Shown: positions 39,740 through 50,191, counted from the first letter of the stretch. The stretch: 64,000 nucleotides of DNA from Pedobacter frigidisoli (GCF_004331675.1 NZ_SJSN01000018.1:1-64000), one strand, 5' to 3'. The notes: a model not told the origin generated them from the sequence alone. A program made the numbers and translations.

Positions 39740-41929
39740 ATGCGAAAAATAATATTATCGTTATGCATACTTTTGTGTGCTGTAGGTGCTTATGCACAAA
39801 ATAATTTCCAAATCCTTGTTAAGGAAAAGGAAAATAAATCGGCAATTAATGGGGTTACTATCCTAATTAAGGGAACTAACCAAATTGCAAAAACATTAGA
39901 AAGTGGCATTGCCTCCTTTAATAATATCCCAAATGGAGCACAAACTTTCATCATTAGAAATGTTGGGTATGAGGAACAATCCTTAAACATAACTTTTCCC
40001 ATTCAGCAATTAAGCCCTTCCATTGTTTTTCTAAGTTCATCAGAAGATGAGTTAGAAGAGGTAATCATTTCCTCAACCAGAACAAGCCGTTCCATCCAAA
40101 ATACACCGACACGGGTAGAAACCATCGAGCTGGAGGAAATTGATGAAAAAAGCAACATGCGTCCAGCCAACGTTTCCATGATTCTTCACGAGAGTACTGG
40201 TATTTCTGTGCAACAAACCTCGGCAACCAGTGGCAATGCAAGCATCAGGATTCAGGGCCTTGATGGGAGATATACACAGCTTTTAAAGGATGGCTACGCC
40301 AGTTTTGGAAATTTCGCAAATGGACTAAGCGTTCTCGAAATTCCTCCATTGGATTTGGCACAGGTAGAAATTATCAAAGGACCATCTTCCACATTATATG
40401 GTGCCGGAGCCATTGCTGGTGTTGTAAATTTCATCTCCAGAACCCCTAGAGAAAAGGCCGATTTTAATTTTATATTAAATCAATCTAATGTTGGGCAAAC
40501 CAATATTGGAGGATTTGGCATGCAAAGAAACAAGAAATTTGGCTATAGTATTTTAGCACTGGCCAACTTTCAACGGGCTTACGATGTAGACAAAGATGAT
40601 TTTACCGAGCTCCCAAAAACCAAGGATTTCACCATTCATCCTAAATTATTCTTTTATCCAAATGAGAGAACGACAATAATTCTCGGCAACTCGTTTACCA
40701 AAAGCGATAGAACTGGTGGCGATATCTTTGTTATCAATGATGGTACAGATGCCAATCATAGGTATTTTGAAAAGAATACGAGTATTCGAAATACCTCAAC
40801 ACTTGATTTCAGCTACAAAACCAATGGGCAAGACTTGCTGAAAGTTAAAACGAGCTTCAATTTTTTTAAACGTGGTATAGCAATTCCTGATTACAGTTTT
40901 GATGGCATAAACTATAATTCATATACCGACATCAGCTACCTGAAAAACTTAAAGAACCACAGTCTGATTTTTGGCGCAAACCTAGTTTATGATGAGTTTG
41001 TAGAGGAAAACCAATCACCAGAACTTTCAAAAGATTTTACAACGAAAACAGGCGGCGCATACGTTCAGCATACTTGGGATGTAAGTGAAAAGTTTAAGCT
41101 GGAAAGTGGTATGAGGATAGATTTTGTTCAATATTTCAATTCTTATTACAGTAAAAATGAGGCTTTCCTTCTACCAAGAATATCGGCATTGTATAAGTTT
41201 GATGAGAAATGGAGTTCAAGAATTGGCGGCGGATTGGGATACAAGACTCCAACCCTATTCATCGAGCAGACAGAAACTTTCCAATATCAAAATTTGCTTC
41301 CCTTGGAAAACGTTAATGCAGAAAGAAGTTATGGAGGAACAGCAGATATTAACTTTAAGACCAATATTGGGGAGGATTGGATGATCAGCCTAAACCAAAT
41401 GTTCTTCTACACAAAGATCAATAACTCTACAATTCTGCTTCAGGATGCTTCCAATTTCTTTTATTTTGAAAACACGAAACAACCCGTTCGCAGTTTGGGT
41501 TTTGAAACAAACGCAAAGCTCATTTTCCACGAGTATTTTAAACTTTTTGCAGGCTATACCTTTACCAATGCAAAAGCAGAATATTTGCCCTTTACGCAAG
41601 ACATTAGGTTATTACCAAAAAACAAATTAAATCTTGCCCTGCTTTATGAAAAGGAAAGAAACTTTAAACTCGGACTTGAGGGTTACTTCACAGATAAGCA
41701 ATACCTGTACAATAACCTGCAAACCAGTCCGTTTTGGGAGTTTGGTTTTATGGCAGAAAAGGTATTTGGAAAAATCTCTATATTTATCAATGCGGAAAAC
41801 TTCACCGATACCAGGCAAAGCAAATATAAAAACGTCGTAAACGGGTCGCACCTTAACCCATCTTTTGATGATATTTGGACACATACGGAAGGTAGAACCT
41901 TTAATGCTGGAATAAAATTGAAGCTTTAA
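39740..41929 (+). CDS. TonB-dependent outer-membrane receptor (metal or siderophore type)
   Basis: The 729-residue protein has a signal peptide ending AYAQ and a carboxypeptidase-D-regulatory-like domain (about 22-100). A plug domain follows (about 115-230: RIQGLDGRYTQLLKDGYASFG, then KGPSSTLYGAGAIAGVVNFISR), and a 22-strand-type barrel ends FNAGIKLKL. The size and plug resemble receptors for metal complexes rather than SusC (which are over 950 residues and paired with SusD). The preceding Cys-rich protein favours a metal-related substrate, but this is inference. Confidence 0.85.
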   Translation: MRKIILSLCILLCAVGAYAQNNFQILVKEKENKSAINGVTILIKGTNQIAKTLESGIASFNNIPNGAQTFIIRNVGYEEQSLNITFPIQQLSPSIVFLSSSEDELEEVIISSTRTSRSIQNTPTRVETIELEEIDEKSNMRPANVSMILHESTGISVQQTSATSGNASIRIQGLDGRYTQLLKDGYASFGNFANGLSVLEIPPLDLAQVEIIKGPSSTLYGAGAIAGVVNFISRTPREKADFNFILNQSNVGQTNIGGFGMQRNKKFGYSILALANFQRAYDVDKDDFTELPKTKDFTIHPKLFFYPNERTTIILGNSFTKSDRTGGDIFVINDGTDANHRYFEKNTSIRNTSTLDFSYKTNGQDLLKVKTSFNFFKRGIAIPDYSFDGINYNSYTDISYLKNLKNHSLIFGANLVYDEFVEENQSPELSKDFTTKTGGAYVQHTWDVSEKFKLESGMRIDFVQYFNSYYSKNEAFLLPRISALYKFDEKWSSRIGGGLGYKTPTLFIEQTETFQYQNLLPLENVNAERSYGGTADINFKTNIGEDWMISLNQMFFYTKINNSTILLQDASNFFYFENTKQPVRSLGFETNAKLIFHEYFKLFAGYTFTNAKAEYLPFTQDIRLLPKNKLNLALLYEKERNFKLGLEGYFTDKQYLYNNLQTSPFWEFGFMAEKVFGKISIFINAENFTDTRQSKYKNVVNGSHLNPSFDDIWTHTEGRTFNAGIKLKL

Positions 41930-42084
41930 TAAGAAGAATATAATTCTGATGCTTGCGCTAAATTATCAACAAAAGCCATAGTATGAAAGTCCTATCAACG
42001 CATTAATACGGTAAAAACAAAAACCACAATAAAAAGGTAAAGTTTATGTTACATTTGATTCAAGCCTTTCTAAAATCGCCTTTC

Positions 42085-42270
42085 ATGTTGAGAATAGGAA
42101 TTATAACGAAATATAATAGAAAAACCGGTATGGGTATTTTAAGGGATCACAACAATCAAAAGATAAAATTCTTTGATCTATCTATCCATGATGATAAGGG
42201 GAAATCTGATTCAGTTTTCTTTGAGATTGTTAAGGGCGATTACGGTTTAATAGCAATTGATCTATACTAG
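42085..42270 (+). CDS. Mini cold-shock-domain-like protein
   Basis: From the ATG at 42085 the product has 61 residues. The strand pattern RIGIITKYNRKTGMGILRDHNNQKIKFF, then SVFFEIVKGDYGLIAIDLY, follows the cold-shock domain. The GxIxxYNxxxGxGxI motif is conserved, but the RNP1/RNP2 aromatic residues are mostly absent. An earlier in-frame ATG at 42046 is disfavoured because a perfect -7 box TACATTTG (42050-42057) lies within that extension. Nucleic-acid binding is possible but weakly supported. Confidence 0.55.
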   Translation: MLRIGIITKYNRKTGMGILRDHNNQKIKFFDLSIHDDKGKSDSVFFEIVKGDYGLIAIDLY

Positions 42271-42315
42271 AATATGAATATTTAAAATAATTGTTGCAAG
42301 TAACAAGTCTTATTG

Positions 42316-42388
42316 TATCTTTGCACCCTCCTTGGAAGCTTCCACTCCAAGGTTTAAGAAAGCCTTTCAGCAATGAGAGGCTTTTCTT
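42316..42388 (+). ncRNA. Candidate short RNA with promoter and terminator
   Basis: A perfect -7 box TATCTTTG (42316-42323) is followed within 70 bases by two hairpins. The first is CCTTGG at 42330-42335 with CCAAGG at 42347-42352. The second is AAAGCCT at 42359-42365 with AGGCTTT at 42378-42384, ending in T-rich sequence. No ORF fits between them. The second hairpin may instead just end the cold-shock-like transcript or the convergent glgB transcript. Confidence 0.35.
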
Positions 42389-42390
42389 AT

Positions 42391-44355
42391 TTACTTAGTT
42401 TTGAAGATAACTATGCCCAATGGCGGTAAATCAACAGTTATCGAATATTCTTGATTATTATATGCGAATTTATCTGGCGTAATATCTCCCCTATTATTAA
42501 TTCCACCGCCATAATAAACGATATCGTCTGAATTAAAAATCTCTTTCCATTTGCCTTTAAACGGAACGCCGATTTTATAATTTTCTCTTACAACTGGTGT
42601 GAAGTTTAATGCAATAACTAAAGTATCCTTGGCTTTAGGCCCTTTACGCATGTAAACAAATATCGATTCATTCGCATTATCTGCATCTAACCATTCGAAG
42701 CCCTCATAACTAAAGTTAAAATGATATAAAGCTGGTTCTTTGCGATAAAGAAAGTTCAATGCCTTTACCGTTTCTTGCATACCCTTATGCGGTGCATATT
42801 GCAGCAAATGCCAATCTAGCGATTGCGTAAAATTCCACTCATTAGTATCGGCAAACTCATTCCCCATAAAAAGGAGTTTTGCACCGGGATGCGTAAACAT
42901 GTAGCCATATAACGCTCTTAGATTGGCAAATTTCTGCCAATCATCACCAGGCATTTTATAAAGCATTGGCGATTTCCCATGTACAACCTCATCATGAGAA
43001 AAAGGCAACATGAAATTTTCTGTAAAGGCGTAAGTCATGCTGAAACTTAGCTGATGATGATGGTGCTTTCTACCCAAGGTTTCTACCTTGAAATACTTTA
43101 GTGTATCGTTCATCCAACCCATCATCCACTTCATACCAAAGCCCAATCCGCCTGCATGAACAGGGTGGGTTACGCCAGGATAGGTACTGCTTTCCTCGGC
43201 AATGGTTTGCACACCCTCGAAATTCCCATAAACGGCTACATTTAAATCCTTAAGAAATTCTATTGCACCAAGATTTTCGCTGCCGCCATATTCATTTGTT
43301 GCTGCATCTCCATCGGCCCTGGAAAAATTAAAATATAGCATCGAGGCCACTGCATCAACCCGCAGCCCATCGGCATGGTATTGATCTAGCCAAAAAATTG
43401 CATTACTGATCAAAAACGAACGAACCTCATTTCGATCGTAATTGAATATGTACGATTTCCAATCAGGATGGAACCCCTTTTTCATGTCGGCATGCTCATA
43501 CAGATGCGTTCCATCGAATTCATAAAGCCCGTGCCGATCTCCAGGAAAATGCGATGGTACCCAATCGAGGATTACGGCAATATCCGCCTTATGAAGTTCA
43601 TCTATCAGGAACATTAAATCTTGCGGCGAACCGTACCGAGAACTGGCCCCGAAATAACCAGTAACCTGATAGCCCCAGCTCGGAAAATATGGAAATTCCA
43701 TTAATGGCATCAGCTCCACATGGGTAAATCCCATTTCCTTTACATAAGGAACAAGTCTGGTGGCAACTTCTCTGGCATTCAGTACACGTTCAGGATTATC
43801 TGGATCTCTTTCCCAAGAACCCAAATGGATTTCGTAAACTGATATAGGTTGATCTAGAGCATTTATTTTAGCTCTCTTATTCAACCAAGATTTATCTTTC
43901 CAAGTGTAATCTGTATCCCAAACAATTGATGCCGTTTGCGGAGGATGTTCCCATCTTCTGGCATAGGGATCGCCTTTTAAGTGCTCTGACTCGTCAAAAC
44001 CCTTAATAAAATATTTATAAACCTCACCCTTTGCAATCCCAGGTAAAAATCCCTCCCAAATTCCTGAAGCATCCCAGCGCTTGTTAAGCTCGTGCGAGGT
44101 TTGGTTCCAATCGTTAAAAACCCCCGTAACACTTACTTTTATCGCATTTGGCGCCCAAACCGCAAAATATGTTCCGTTTGTTTTCTCCACATCGATAAGA
44201 TGCGAGCCCATTTTTTCGTACAGCCTAAAATGCTTTCCTACAAGGAAGAGGTCTATATCATAGTCAGAGAATAAGCTATAAGCCCAAACGGTTTTACTTT
44301 TATCTATTTTAGGTAAGACTGCTTTTTTTGCAGGCACTTTTTTTACTGCTGACAT
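42391..44355 (-). CDS. glgB: 1,4-alpha-glucan branching enzyme
   Basis: The 654-residue GH13 enzyme has an N-terminal CBM48-like domain (about 55-145: YFAVWAPNAIKVSVTGVFNDWN). The catalytic barrel has ELMPLMEFPYFPSWGYQVTGYF (210-235), nucleophile Asp334 in DGLRVDAVASMLY, acid Glu387 in QTIAEESSTYPGV and the third Asp in FSHDEVVHGK. It transfers alpha-1,4 chains to form alpha-1,6 branches in glycogen. It has no signal peptide and is cytoplasmic. The next gene upstream on the same strand is a GH31 alpha-glucosidase, 58 bases away. Confidence 0.95.
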   Translation of the reverse strand: MSAVKKVPAKKAVLPKIDKSKTVWAYSLFSDYDIDLFLVGKHFRLYEKMGSHLIDVEKTNGTYFAVWAPNAIKVSVTGVFNDWNQTSHELNKRWDASGIWEGFLPGIAKGEVYKYFIKGFDESEHLKGDPYARRWEHPPQTASIVWDTDYTWKDKSWLNKRAKINALDQPISVYEIHLGSWERDPDNPERVLNAREVATRLVPYVKEMGFTHVELMPLMEFPYFPSWGYQVTGYFGASSRYGSPQDLMFLIDELHKADIAVILDWVPSHFPGDRHGLYEFDGTHLYEHADMKKGFHPDWKSYIFNYDRNEVRSFLISNAIFWLDQYHADGLRVDAVASMLYFNFSRADGDAATNEYGGSENLGAIEFLKDLNVAVYGNFEGVQTIAEESSTYPGVTHPVHAGGLGFGMKWMMGWMNDTLKYFKVETLGRKHHHHQLSFSMTYAFTENFMLPFSHDEVVHGKSPMLYKMPGDDWQKFANLRALYGYMFTHPGAKLLFMGNEFADTNEWNFTQSLDWHLLQYAPHKGMQETVKALNFLYRKEPALYHFNFSYEGFEWLDADNANESIFVYMRKGPKAKDTLVIALNFTPVVRENYKIGVPFKGKWKEIFNSDDIVYYGGGINNRGDITPDKFAYNNQEYSITVDLPPLGIVIFKTK

Positions 44356-44413
44356 AGGTATTTTGGCTAGATAAATGAAGCCCCAAAAACTTAACAGTTT
44401 TGAGGCTTAAAAG

Positions 44414-46876
44414 TTACAGACTTAAGATCTGTATCTCAGAAAAGTTTTTGTTGCACTTAAAGTGAAGAATGTTTTTGTCATCAGTGCTATATTCAGTCAC
44501 CTCTTTATTATCAACAATGATTTTTTTCACCTGAAACTTTACACCCATGATATTGCAGGCATAAAATTCATAGTTTGGTGTGTATAAGCCCTCTATTCTT
44601 TGGTTTATCTTAATGGCCTGGGTATCGCTTTTAACAGTAAATTTCTTTTCCAAATAGATATCCTGCTCAAATGCAAAGGTATCGCCGTGATCCTCATACA
44701 TGTATGAATTTACTTCATAATCGCTGCTGTAAACATTCAGTACAACTTCGGTAATGGCTTTTTCATCAACATATTGCATCACTGGATATTCAGGAATAAC
44801 AGACCCAGCCCTTACAAACATGGGCATGCTATCAATTTTCGCTTCAACCTCGTATTCATTTCCGCCTTCCAAAACCTCATTGGTCCAAAAGTTGTACCAG
44901 GTACCCTTTGGAAGATATACCTTTCTGGAGATTGCACCCTGCTCTAAAATCGGACAAATCAATAATTTATCCCCATAGCAAAACTCATCCTGACGAAAAC
45001 TATTGCTGATATTTTCCTGCTCAAGCATTACCAATGGCCTTAAGATCGGGAAGCCATAACGGTGATGCTCCCAAAAAACCGAGTACAGATATGGCATTAA
45101 TCGGTACCGCAGCTCAATAAACTTGCGATTAATATCCTCAAAAAACTCACCGAAGCTCCACGGCTCACGCTCCGCGGTATCTCCAGCAGAGTGTGCCCTC
45201 ATGAAAGGCGAGAAAGTTCCCAGCTGAATCCAGCGGGTAAATAGCTCGCCATCTGGCTCTCCACTAAAGCCACCAATATCTGTTCCACAGAATGGCACAC
45301 CAGATACGGAAAGACGCTGACACTGAATATTGCCCATTTTTAAGTGCTCCCATGTAGCCATATTATCGCCCGTCCAAACACTTGCATAACGTTGCATACC
45401 GGAATAACCTGCCCTAGTAATGGTGAAAGGACGTTTATTGCGCATAAGTTTTTTAAGTCCCTCGTAGGTTGATCGCACCATCTGCATACCATAAACGTTG
45501 TGTGCCTTACGGTGCGAACCACGGAAGCCATCGTAATTATGGCGAACATCGTTGGGGAAAGTTCCCGAGCCAAAAACAGCTGGCTCGTTCATATCATTCC
45601 AAAAACCAGCAACGCCCATATCTACAAGTTCCTTGTAAAGATTGCCCCACCATGTTCTCACCTTTGGATTGGTAAAATCTGGAAACTGGCATCGTCCAGG
45701 CCAAACATGCCCTTCCATATAGTAATCATCGCTTCTGCGACAGAAAAATCTTTTTTCCTTACCCTCCTTAAAAACCCAGTAATCATCATCTACCTTAATT
45801 CCAGGATCGATCATTACAACCGTCTTAAATCCATCATCAGAGAGCTCTTTGATCATCCTCCTTGGATCTGGAAAATATTTTTTGTTCCAGGTGAAACAGC
45901 GATAACCATCCATGTAATCGATATCGAGATATATGGCATCGCACGGGATTTTACGATCCCTGAACTGCTTTGCGATTTCCTTGACCTTGGATTCTGGATA
46001 GTAACTCCAACGGCACTGCTGGTAACCTAAGGTCCATTTTGGAGGCATTGGATGGGTACCGGTCAAACTTGCGTAGCGTTTAACCACATCCATAATATGC
46101 GGACCGTGGATGTAGTAATATTGGAGTTCACCACCATCGGACCAAAAACTAGTTTTACTTACATCTTCCCCGCCAAAATCGAAATACGACTTAAAGGTAT
46201 TATCGAAAAAGATACCGTAAGCGGCCTGATTGTGTAAGCCTATATAAAATGGAATGGTTCGGTATAATGGATCCTGATTCCAGCCAAAGGAATATGCATC
46301 CGTGTTCCAATTCTCAAATCTTCTACCGCGCAGGTTAAAATTCCCTGATTTATCGCCCAAACCAAAAAAGTTTTCCTCTGGATGGCATTTCTTGGTTGCA
46401 TAGATATAGTAACCCCCGAAATCGGTATTCTCTTCCCAATGCATTGAATTGGCCTCATCAACCATCACAATATTGGTAATATTATCAGAGAACGATATGT
46501 GAAAGTTTGCCTTTTCGATCTTACAGGTAACAGAGTGCGTAGAAACGGTATAATGGTCTTCATGTTCCTGCATCTTAAAGACAGAAACCTTTTGATCAAC
46601 CTCTGGCACTGCGTAAGAGAAATCATCTAAGAAAACACCATGTGGGGCCAATCTAACGCGAATAATCTCATCGCTAACTACCCGGATCTCTACCCTGGCA
46701 TCGCCATCAGAAAAATAGAAACGATTGCCTTCTTTCTTAACTTTTTTAACCTCGCCAAGGTATTGTTTAACAATTGGCTTTACAGATATATCTACGGGGT
46801 TATTTAAGTGCTGTATTTCCTGTTCTTTTTCGATCAGGTCACTTACCTCGATAGGTTTGTCGTCTTGAGCTTCCAT
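44414..46876 (-). CDS. GH31 alpha-glucosidase
   Basis: The 820-residue protein has a GH31 catalytic domain with nucleophile Asp428 in FWNDMNEPAVF and the candidate acid Asp near 523 in SVWTGDNMATWEHL. An N-terminal galactose-mutarotase-like beta sandwich covers about 30-260, and C-terminal beta domains follow. There is no signal peptide, so it probably hydrolyses maltodextrins inside the cell. It is upstream of glgB in one minus-strand unit, which fits glycogen or starch-derived glucan turnover. Confidence 0.9.
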   Translation of the reverse strand: MEAQDDKPIEVSDLIEKEQEIQHLNNPVDISVKPIVKQYLGEVKKVKKEGNRFYFSDGDARVEIRVVSDEIIRVRLAPHGVFLDDFSYAVPEVDQKVSVFKMQEHEDHYTVSTHSVTCKIEKANFHISFSDNITNIVMVDEANSMHWEENTDFGGYYIYATKKCHPEENFFGLGDKSGNFNLRGRRFENWNTDAYSFGWNQDPLYRTIPFYIGLHNQAAYGIFFDNTFKSYFDFGGEDVSKTSFWSDGGELQYYYIHGPHIMDVVKRYASLTGTHPMPPKWTLGYQQCRWSYYPESKVKEIAKQFRDRKIPCDAIYLDIDYMDGYRCFTWNKKYFPDPRRMIKELSDDGFKTVVMIDPGIKVDDDYWVFKEGKEKRFFCRRSDDYYMEGHVWPGRCQFPDFTNPKVRTWWGNLYKELVDMGVAGFWNDMNEPAVFGSGTFPNDVRHNYDGFRGSHRKAHNVYGMQMVRSTYEGLKKLMRNKRPFTITRAGYSGMQRYASVWTGDNMATWEHLKMGNIQCQRLSVSGVPFCGTDIGGFSGEPDGELFTRWIQLGTFSPFMRAHSAGDTAEREPWSFGEFFEDINRKFIELRYRLMPYLYSVFWEHHRYGFPILRPLVMLEQENISNSFRQDEFCYGDKLLICPILEQGAISRKVYLPKGTWYNFWTNEVLEGGNEYEVEAKIDSMPMFVRAGSVIPEYPVMQYVDEKAITEVVLNVYSSDYEVNSYMYEDHGDTFAFEQDIYLEKKFTVKSDTQAIKINQRIEGLYTPNYEFYACNIMGVKFQVKKIIVDNKEVTEYSTDDKNILHFKCNKNFSEIQILSL

Positions 46877-47052
46877 TCTTATTTATTCAAAAATTTAAAT
46901 CCTTTACCTTAAAACTGCAAATGCCCTAAGAAAGTACTATAATACAAATATTTTATAAAAGGGAGGAAGTAAATTTTCAAATCCGTACATAAAGTTTAAG
47001 GATGATTGTTTTAAAAGATTATTATTTTGAGAGATTAAATAAAAAGAGCAAT

Positions 47053-47087
47053 AAAAAACCCTCAGTAACTTGTTGAGCTACCAAGGG
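47053..47087 (-). terminator. Terminator of the large TonB receptor gene
   Basis: On the minus strand an 11-position stem with G-U pairs forms (plus 47059-47069 with 47077-47087). It is followed by six T (A at 47053-47058 on plus). It lies 21 bases beyond the receptor stop. Confidence 0.75.
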
Positions 47088-47107
47088 CTGAAAGATTATA
47101 AATATAG

Positions 47108-49993
47108 CTATGGATTAAAAGTAAATGCTAGATAATAAATCGCTCCTGCTGCTGGATTACCATAAGAAGTGATATAATACTTATTCATGATATTAGACCC
47201 ACCCAATTTAATTGAAGACATTACCGATGGAATTTTTAAACTAACCTGGGCATCCAAGGTACTGTAGGCAGGAACTTGACCTGCTGAGAAAGAAGAGTTC
47301 CAGTAGAATTGATCTTGCCAGCGGTAGGAAATATTGAAACCAAAGTTCTTGATGATTTCCCTATTTCCCAATCCTAGATTATAACGGATCTTTGGCGTGT
47401 TAAAATCATTGATATAATTTTCAGGAAGATCACCAATTTGATTATAGGATACGTTTCCGCTCACATTCCATTTACCCATTAGATAATCTAGGCCTAAAGC
47501 ACCACCATATGAGGTTACTTCGCCTTCGGCATTGATTGGCACACCATATTTAACAAAGCTTCCACCAACATTTTGGTAAACATTGACCGCTGTAATAAAG
47601 TTCTTATATTGATTGTAGTAAGCATAAGCATCGATTAATAATCTTGGGCCTAACAATCCTTTATAACCAATCTCATAGGCTTTAACACTTTCTGGTCTCA
47701 CGCCCCTAGCATCAAAAGTGTATTTTTGAAGTAATGCAGGATTGGCAGCCCCGCCAATAACTGAGGCTAAGTAAGCCCTGTAGCTTGCTTCTGTATATCC
47801 TTTGGTCGCTTCAACATTCAATCCATATTTGCTCAAGAATTCTGGTAGACCGCCGATTAAACGCTGAGATCCTCCTCCAACTGAAAGATCTATGTACTGA
47901 TTTTGAGTAGTTGGATTACGATATCCCGTTTGAAATGACAAACGGATATTATTGTTTTTAGCAACAGTAAATACACCTGTTATTCTAGGGGTGAAACGTC
48001 CCTCAAAATTCGTGCTCTTATCATAACGGCCAGCAACTGTCAATTTAAATACCTCACCAAATTTTTTACCTACCTGGGCAAAAGCACCATATTCATCAAT
48101 ATCGATCTTACGATTTAAATCGTCGAAGATTGTACCACCAGATCTTAATTGATAAGTTCTTGAGGAAGCACCAACCTGAAATTCCAGGGCATTATTCAGC
48201 AGGTTTGTAAAATTGTACATTCCCTCATAATGGTAAAGATTTGTTTTATCATCAAACTTTGCTCCATAGATCCCCTTACTTGCATCAGTTGCACTAATGG
48301 TTGTATTCTTGATCTGCTCTTTCGCCACGGCAAAATTAGTTGAACCAGGCGCAAACCTTCCAGCATCGGCAGTCGCTCTTGCCGCTGCCTGAGCCGCAGC
48401 ATCACTTGCTCCTTGTGACCTTGCCGCTGAATAGGCAATGGTATATGTTGGAAACCAAGCTGCTGCAGTAGGACTTGACTTTTCATTGATATAACTTCCT
48501 AAGATTGAAGAGATATATGAATCGCCTGAACGTTCTTGAGTAGTGTAGCCTCTTAAGAAGAAATCCTGACCTTTCAACTCTAATTTATACTGACCAATAT
48601 TAAAATTACGTAAGGAGTAACGATCGGAACCTGTATAGACCGAAGTTCCCGTTCCCCAGTTAGCTTGTGCTACCAATTGAATTGTTGGGGTAAAATTATA
48701 ATAGGCCGCACCCGACATTTTCATCGATTTGGTATTATAATCAACCAAATCCTCCTCGTTATAACCTGTCCTAGAAACCGTTTGGCTTGCAGTTGTTCCT
48801 TTGTTTAGGCTATATACTACGCCTAAAAACGGCAAGGCAGGCCTTAATGCCGCATACGCTGGGTTGGTACTAACCAGGGTAACAATTTGAGGGTAGGTTA
48901 ATCCACTGCCAATAAAGCTGTTGAATGCACCAAACCCTGCTGGAGAGGAAGCCTGGAAAGCGGCCTGTACCGATCTTGCTGCGCCTAATAAATTTGAATT
49001 CACCTCATCACCATAAGAGTTGACCCCATCATACCCCGGATCAGATATTCTGTCACCAGGTTTTACACCATTCGCCACTCTATCAAAATTAGAATAGTTA
49101 TTCGCCATCCAATCTTTTGCCTGCAGGAATGAAAATGCGGCCTTGACCCCGAACTTGTTGTTCCATGATTTGGCCAAACGTACATCCAATTGGTTAAAAG
49201 GTTGTACGCTGCTGTTATCGTCATTTACATGATTTACGCCAGTCTTATATTGAAAACTTGCACCTTGATATTTGAATGGATCCTTAGAGGTCATCAACAA
49301 CGTTCCATTGATACCACCAGCGCCATATAATGCCGAAGATGCTCCCGGTAAAAGTTCGACGTTATCGATATCCAACTCGGTTATACCTACAATATTTCCA
49401 ACGGAGAAATTCAAGCCTGGTGCCTGGTTATCCATTCCGTCGATATATTGATTGAAACGGGTATTACCATTTGAGTTGAAACCACGGGTATTAATCGACT
49501 TGAAAGTTAAACTCTGCATACTGCTCTCTACTCCTTTCATATTATTCAAGGCATCGTAGAAGGATGGTGCGGCAATTTCCCGAATTGAGGCAGCGCTCAT
49601 GCGCTCAATGGAAACTGGAGATTCCAATATGCGCTCTGGCGTTCTCGATGCAGAAACCACAACGTCCCCTCCCAATTGCACAGCGGTTTCCAGTTCCAGG
49701 TTGATGCCCGTGGTACTGCCCGTAACCTGCTGCTCTACCGTTCCGTAACCTACATAAGAAGCAACTATGGTAAACGGAGCTTTGGCGGCTGTTGTAAATG
49801 AAAAAGTTCCATTACTCGAGGATGCCGTACCACCGGATTGACCTTTAATGGTAACACTAACGCCTGCCAACCCTTCTTTTGATTGCTTATCCTTTACGGT
49901 TCCGCTAACCGTAATGCTCTGTGCCCGTGCCGCAATGTTTATTGCACACACAAAAAATAACACATAGAAGATCTGTGTAAAAATTCTGCTCAT
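47108..49993 (-). CDS. Large TonB-dependent receptor
   Basis: The 961-residue protein has a signal peptide ending ARAQ and a carboxypeptidase-D-regulatory-like domain (about 27-105). A plug follows (about 115-240: VVVSASRTPERILESPVSIERMS, then LLPGASSALYGAGGINGTLLM), and the barrel ends GAIYYLAFTFNP. No SusD-like gene follows, so it is not a classic SusC. The plug does not use the SusC-type motif. An Ala-rich extracellular-loop insert lies at about 525-550 (ASDAAAQAAARATADAGRF). The neighbouring GH31 and glgB genes make glucans a possible but unproven substrate. Confidence 0.85.
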   Translation of the reverse strand: MSRIFTQIFYVLFFVCAINIAARAQSITVSGTVKDKQSKEGLAGVSVTIKGQSGGTASSSNGTFSFTTAAKAPFTIVASYVGYGTVEQQVTGSTTGINLELETAVQLGGDVVVSASRTPERILESPVSIERMSAASIREIAAPSFYDALNNMKGVESSMQSLTFKSINTRGFNSNGNTRFNQYIDGMDNQAPGLNFSVGNIVGITELDIDNVELLPGASSALYGAGGINGTLLMTSKDPFKYQGASFQYKTGVNHVNDDNSSVQPFNQLDVRLAKSWNNKFGVKAAFSFLQAKDWMANNYSNFDRVANGVKPGDRISDPGYDGVNSYGDEVNSNLLGAARSVQAAFQASSPAGFGAFNSFIGSGLTYPQIVTLVSTNPAYAALRPALPFLGVVYSLNKGTTASQTVSRTGYNEEDLVDYNTKSMKMSGAAYYNFTPTIQLVAQANWGTGTSVYTGSDRYSLRNFNIGQYKLELKGQDFFLRGYTTQERSGDSYISSILGSYINEKSSPTAAAWFPTYTIAYSAARSQGASDAAAQAAARATADAGRFAPGSTNFAVAKEQIKNTTISATDASKGIYGAKFDDKTNLYHYEGMYNFTNLLNNALEFQVGASSRTYQLRSGGTIFDDLNRKIDIDEYGAFAQVGKKFGEVFKLTVAGRYDKSTNFEGRFTPRITGVFTVAKNNNIRLSFQTGYRNPTTQNQYIDLSVGGGSQRLIGGLPEFLSKYGLNVEATKGYTEASYRAYLASVIGGAANPALLQKYTFDARGVRPESVKAYEIGYKGLLGPRLLIDAYAYYNQYKNFITAVNVYQNVGGSFVKYGVPINAEGEVTSYGGALGLDYLMGKWNVSGNVSYNQIGDLPENYINDFNTPKIRYNLGLGNREIIKNFGFNISYRWQDQFYWNSSFSAGQVPAYSTLDAQVSLKIPSVMSSIKLGGSNIMNKYYITSYGNPAAGAIYYLAFTFNP

Positions 49994-50191
49994 AAATGAT
50001 TGTTAATTTGGTTATTTGTAATATTAGTTAGTTAAACTTAAATGCTTTTTTTCAATTAAACAAATTATGTTTGCATAATAATTTCAAATCAATTTATAAT
50101 TTTGATTGATACCCAGTTTGTTGTATTTTGCAATAAACATAAATCATCATTTTACTTTACCTTAGTAACTTGAGATATTTAGCTAACCATT

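Noticed and set aside
47108..49993. Classification of the large TonB receptor as SusC
   Set aside because: No SusD-like lipoprotein follows and the plug lacks SusC-type blocks. It is kept as a generic TonB receptor.
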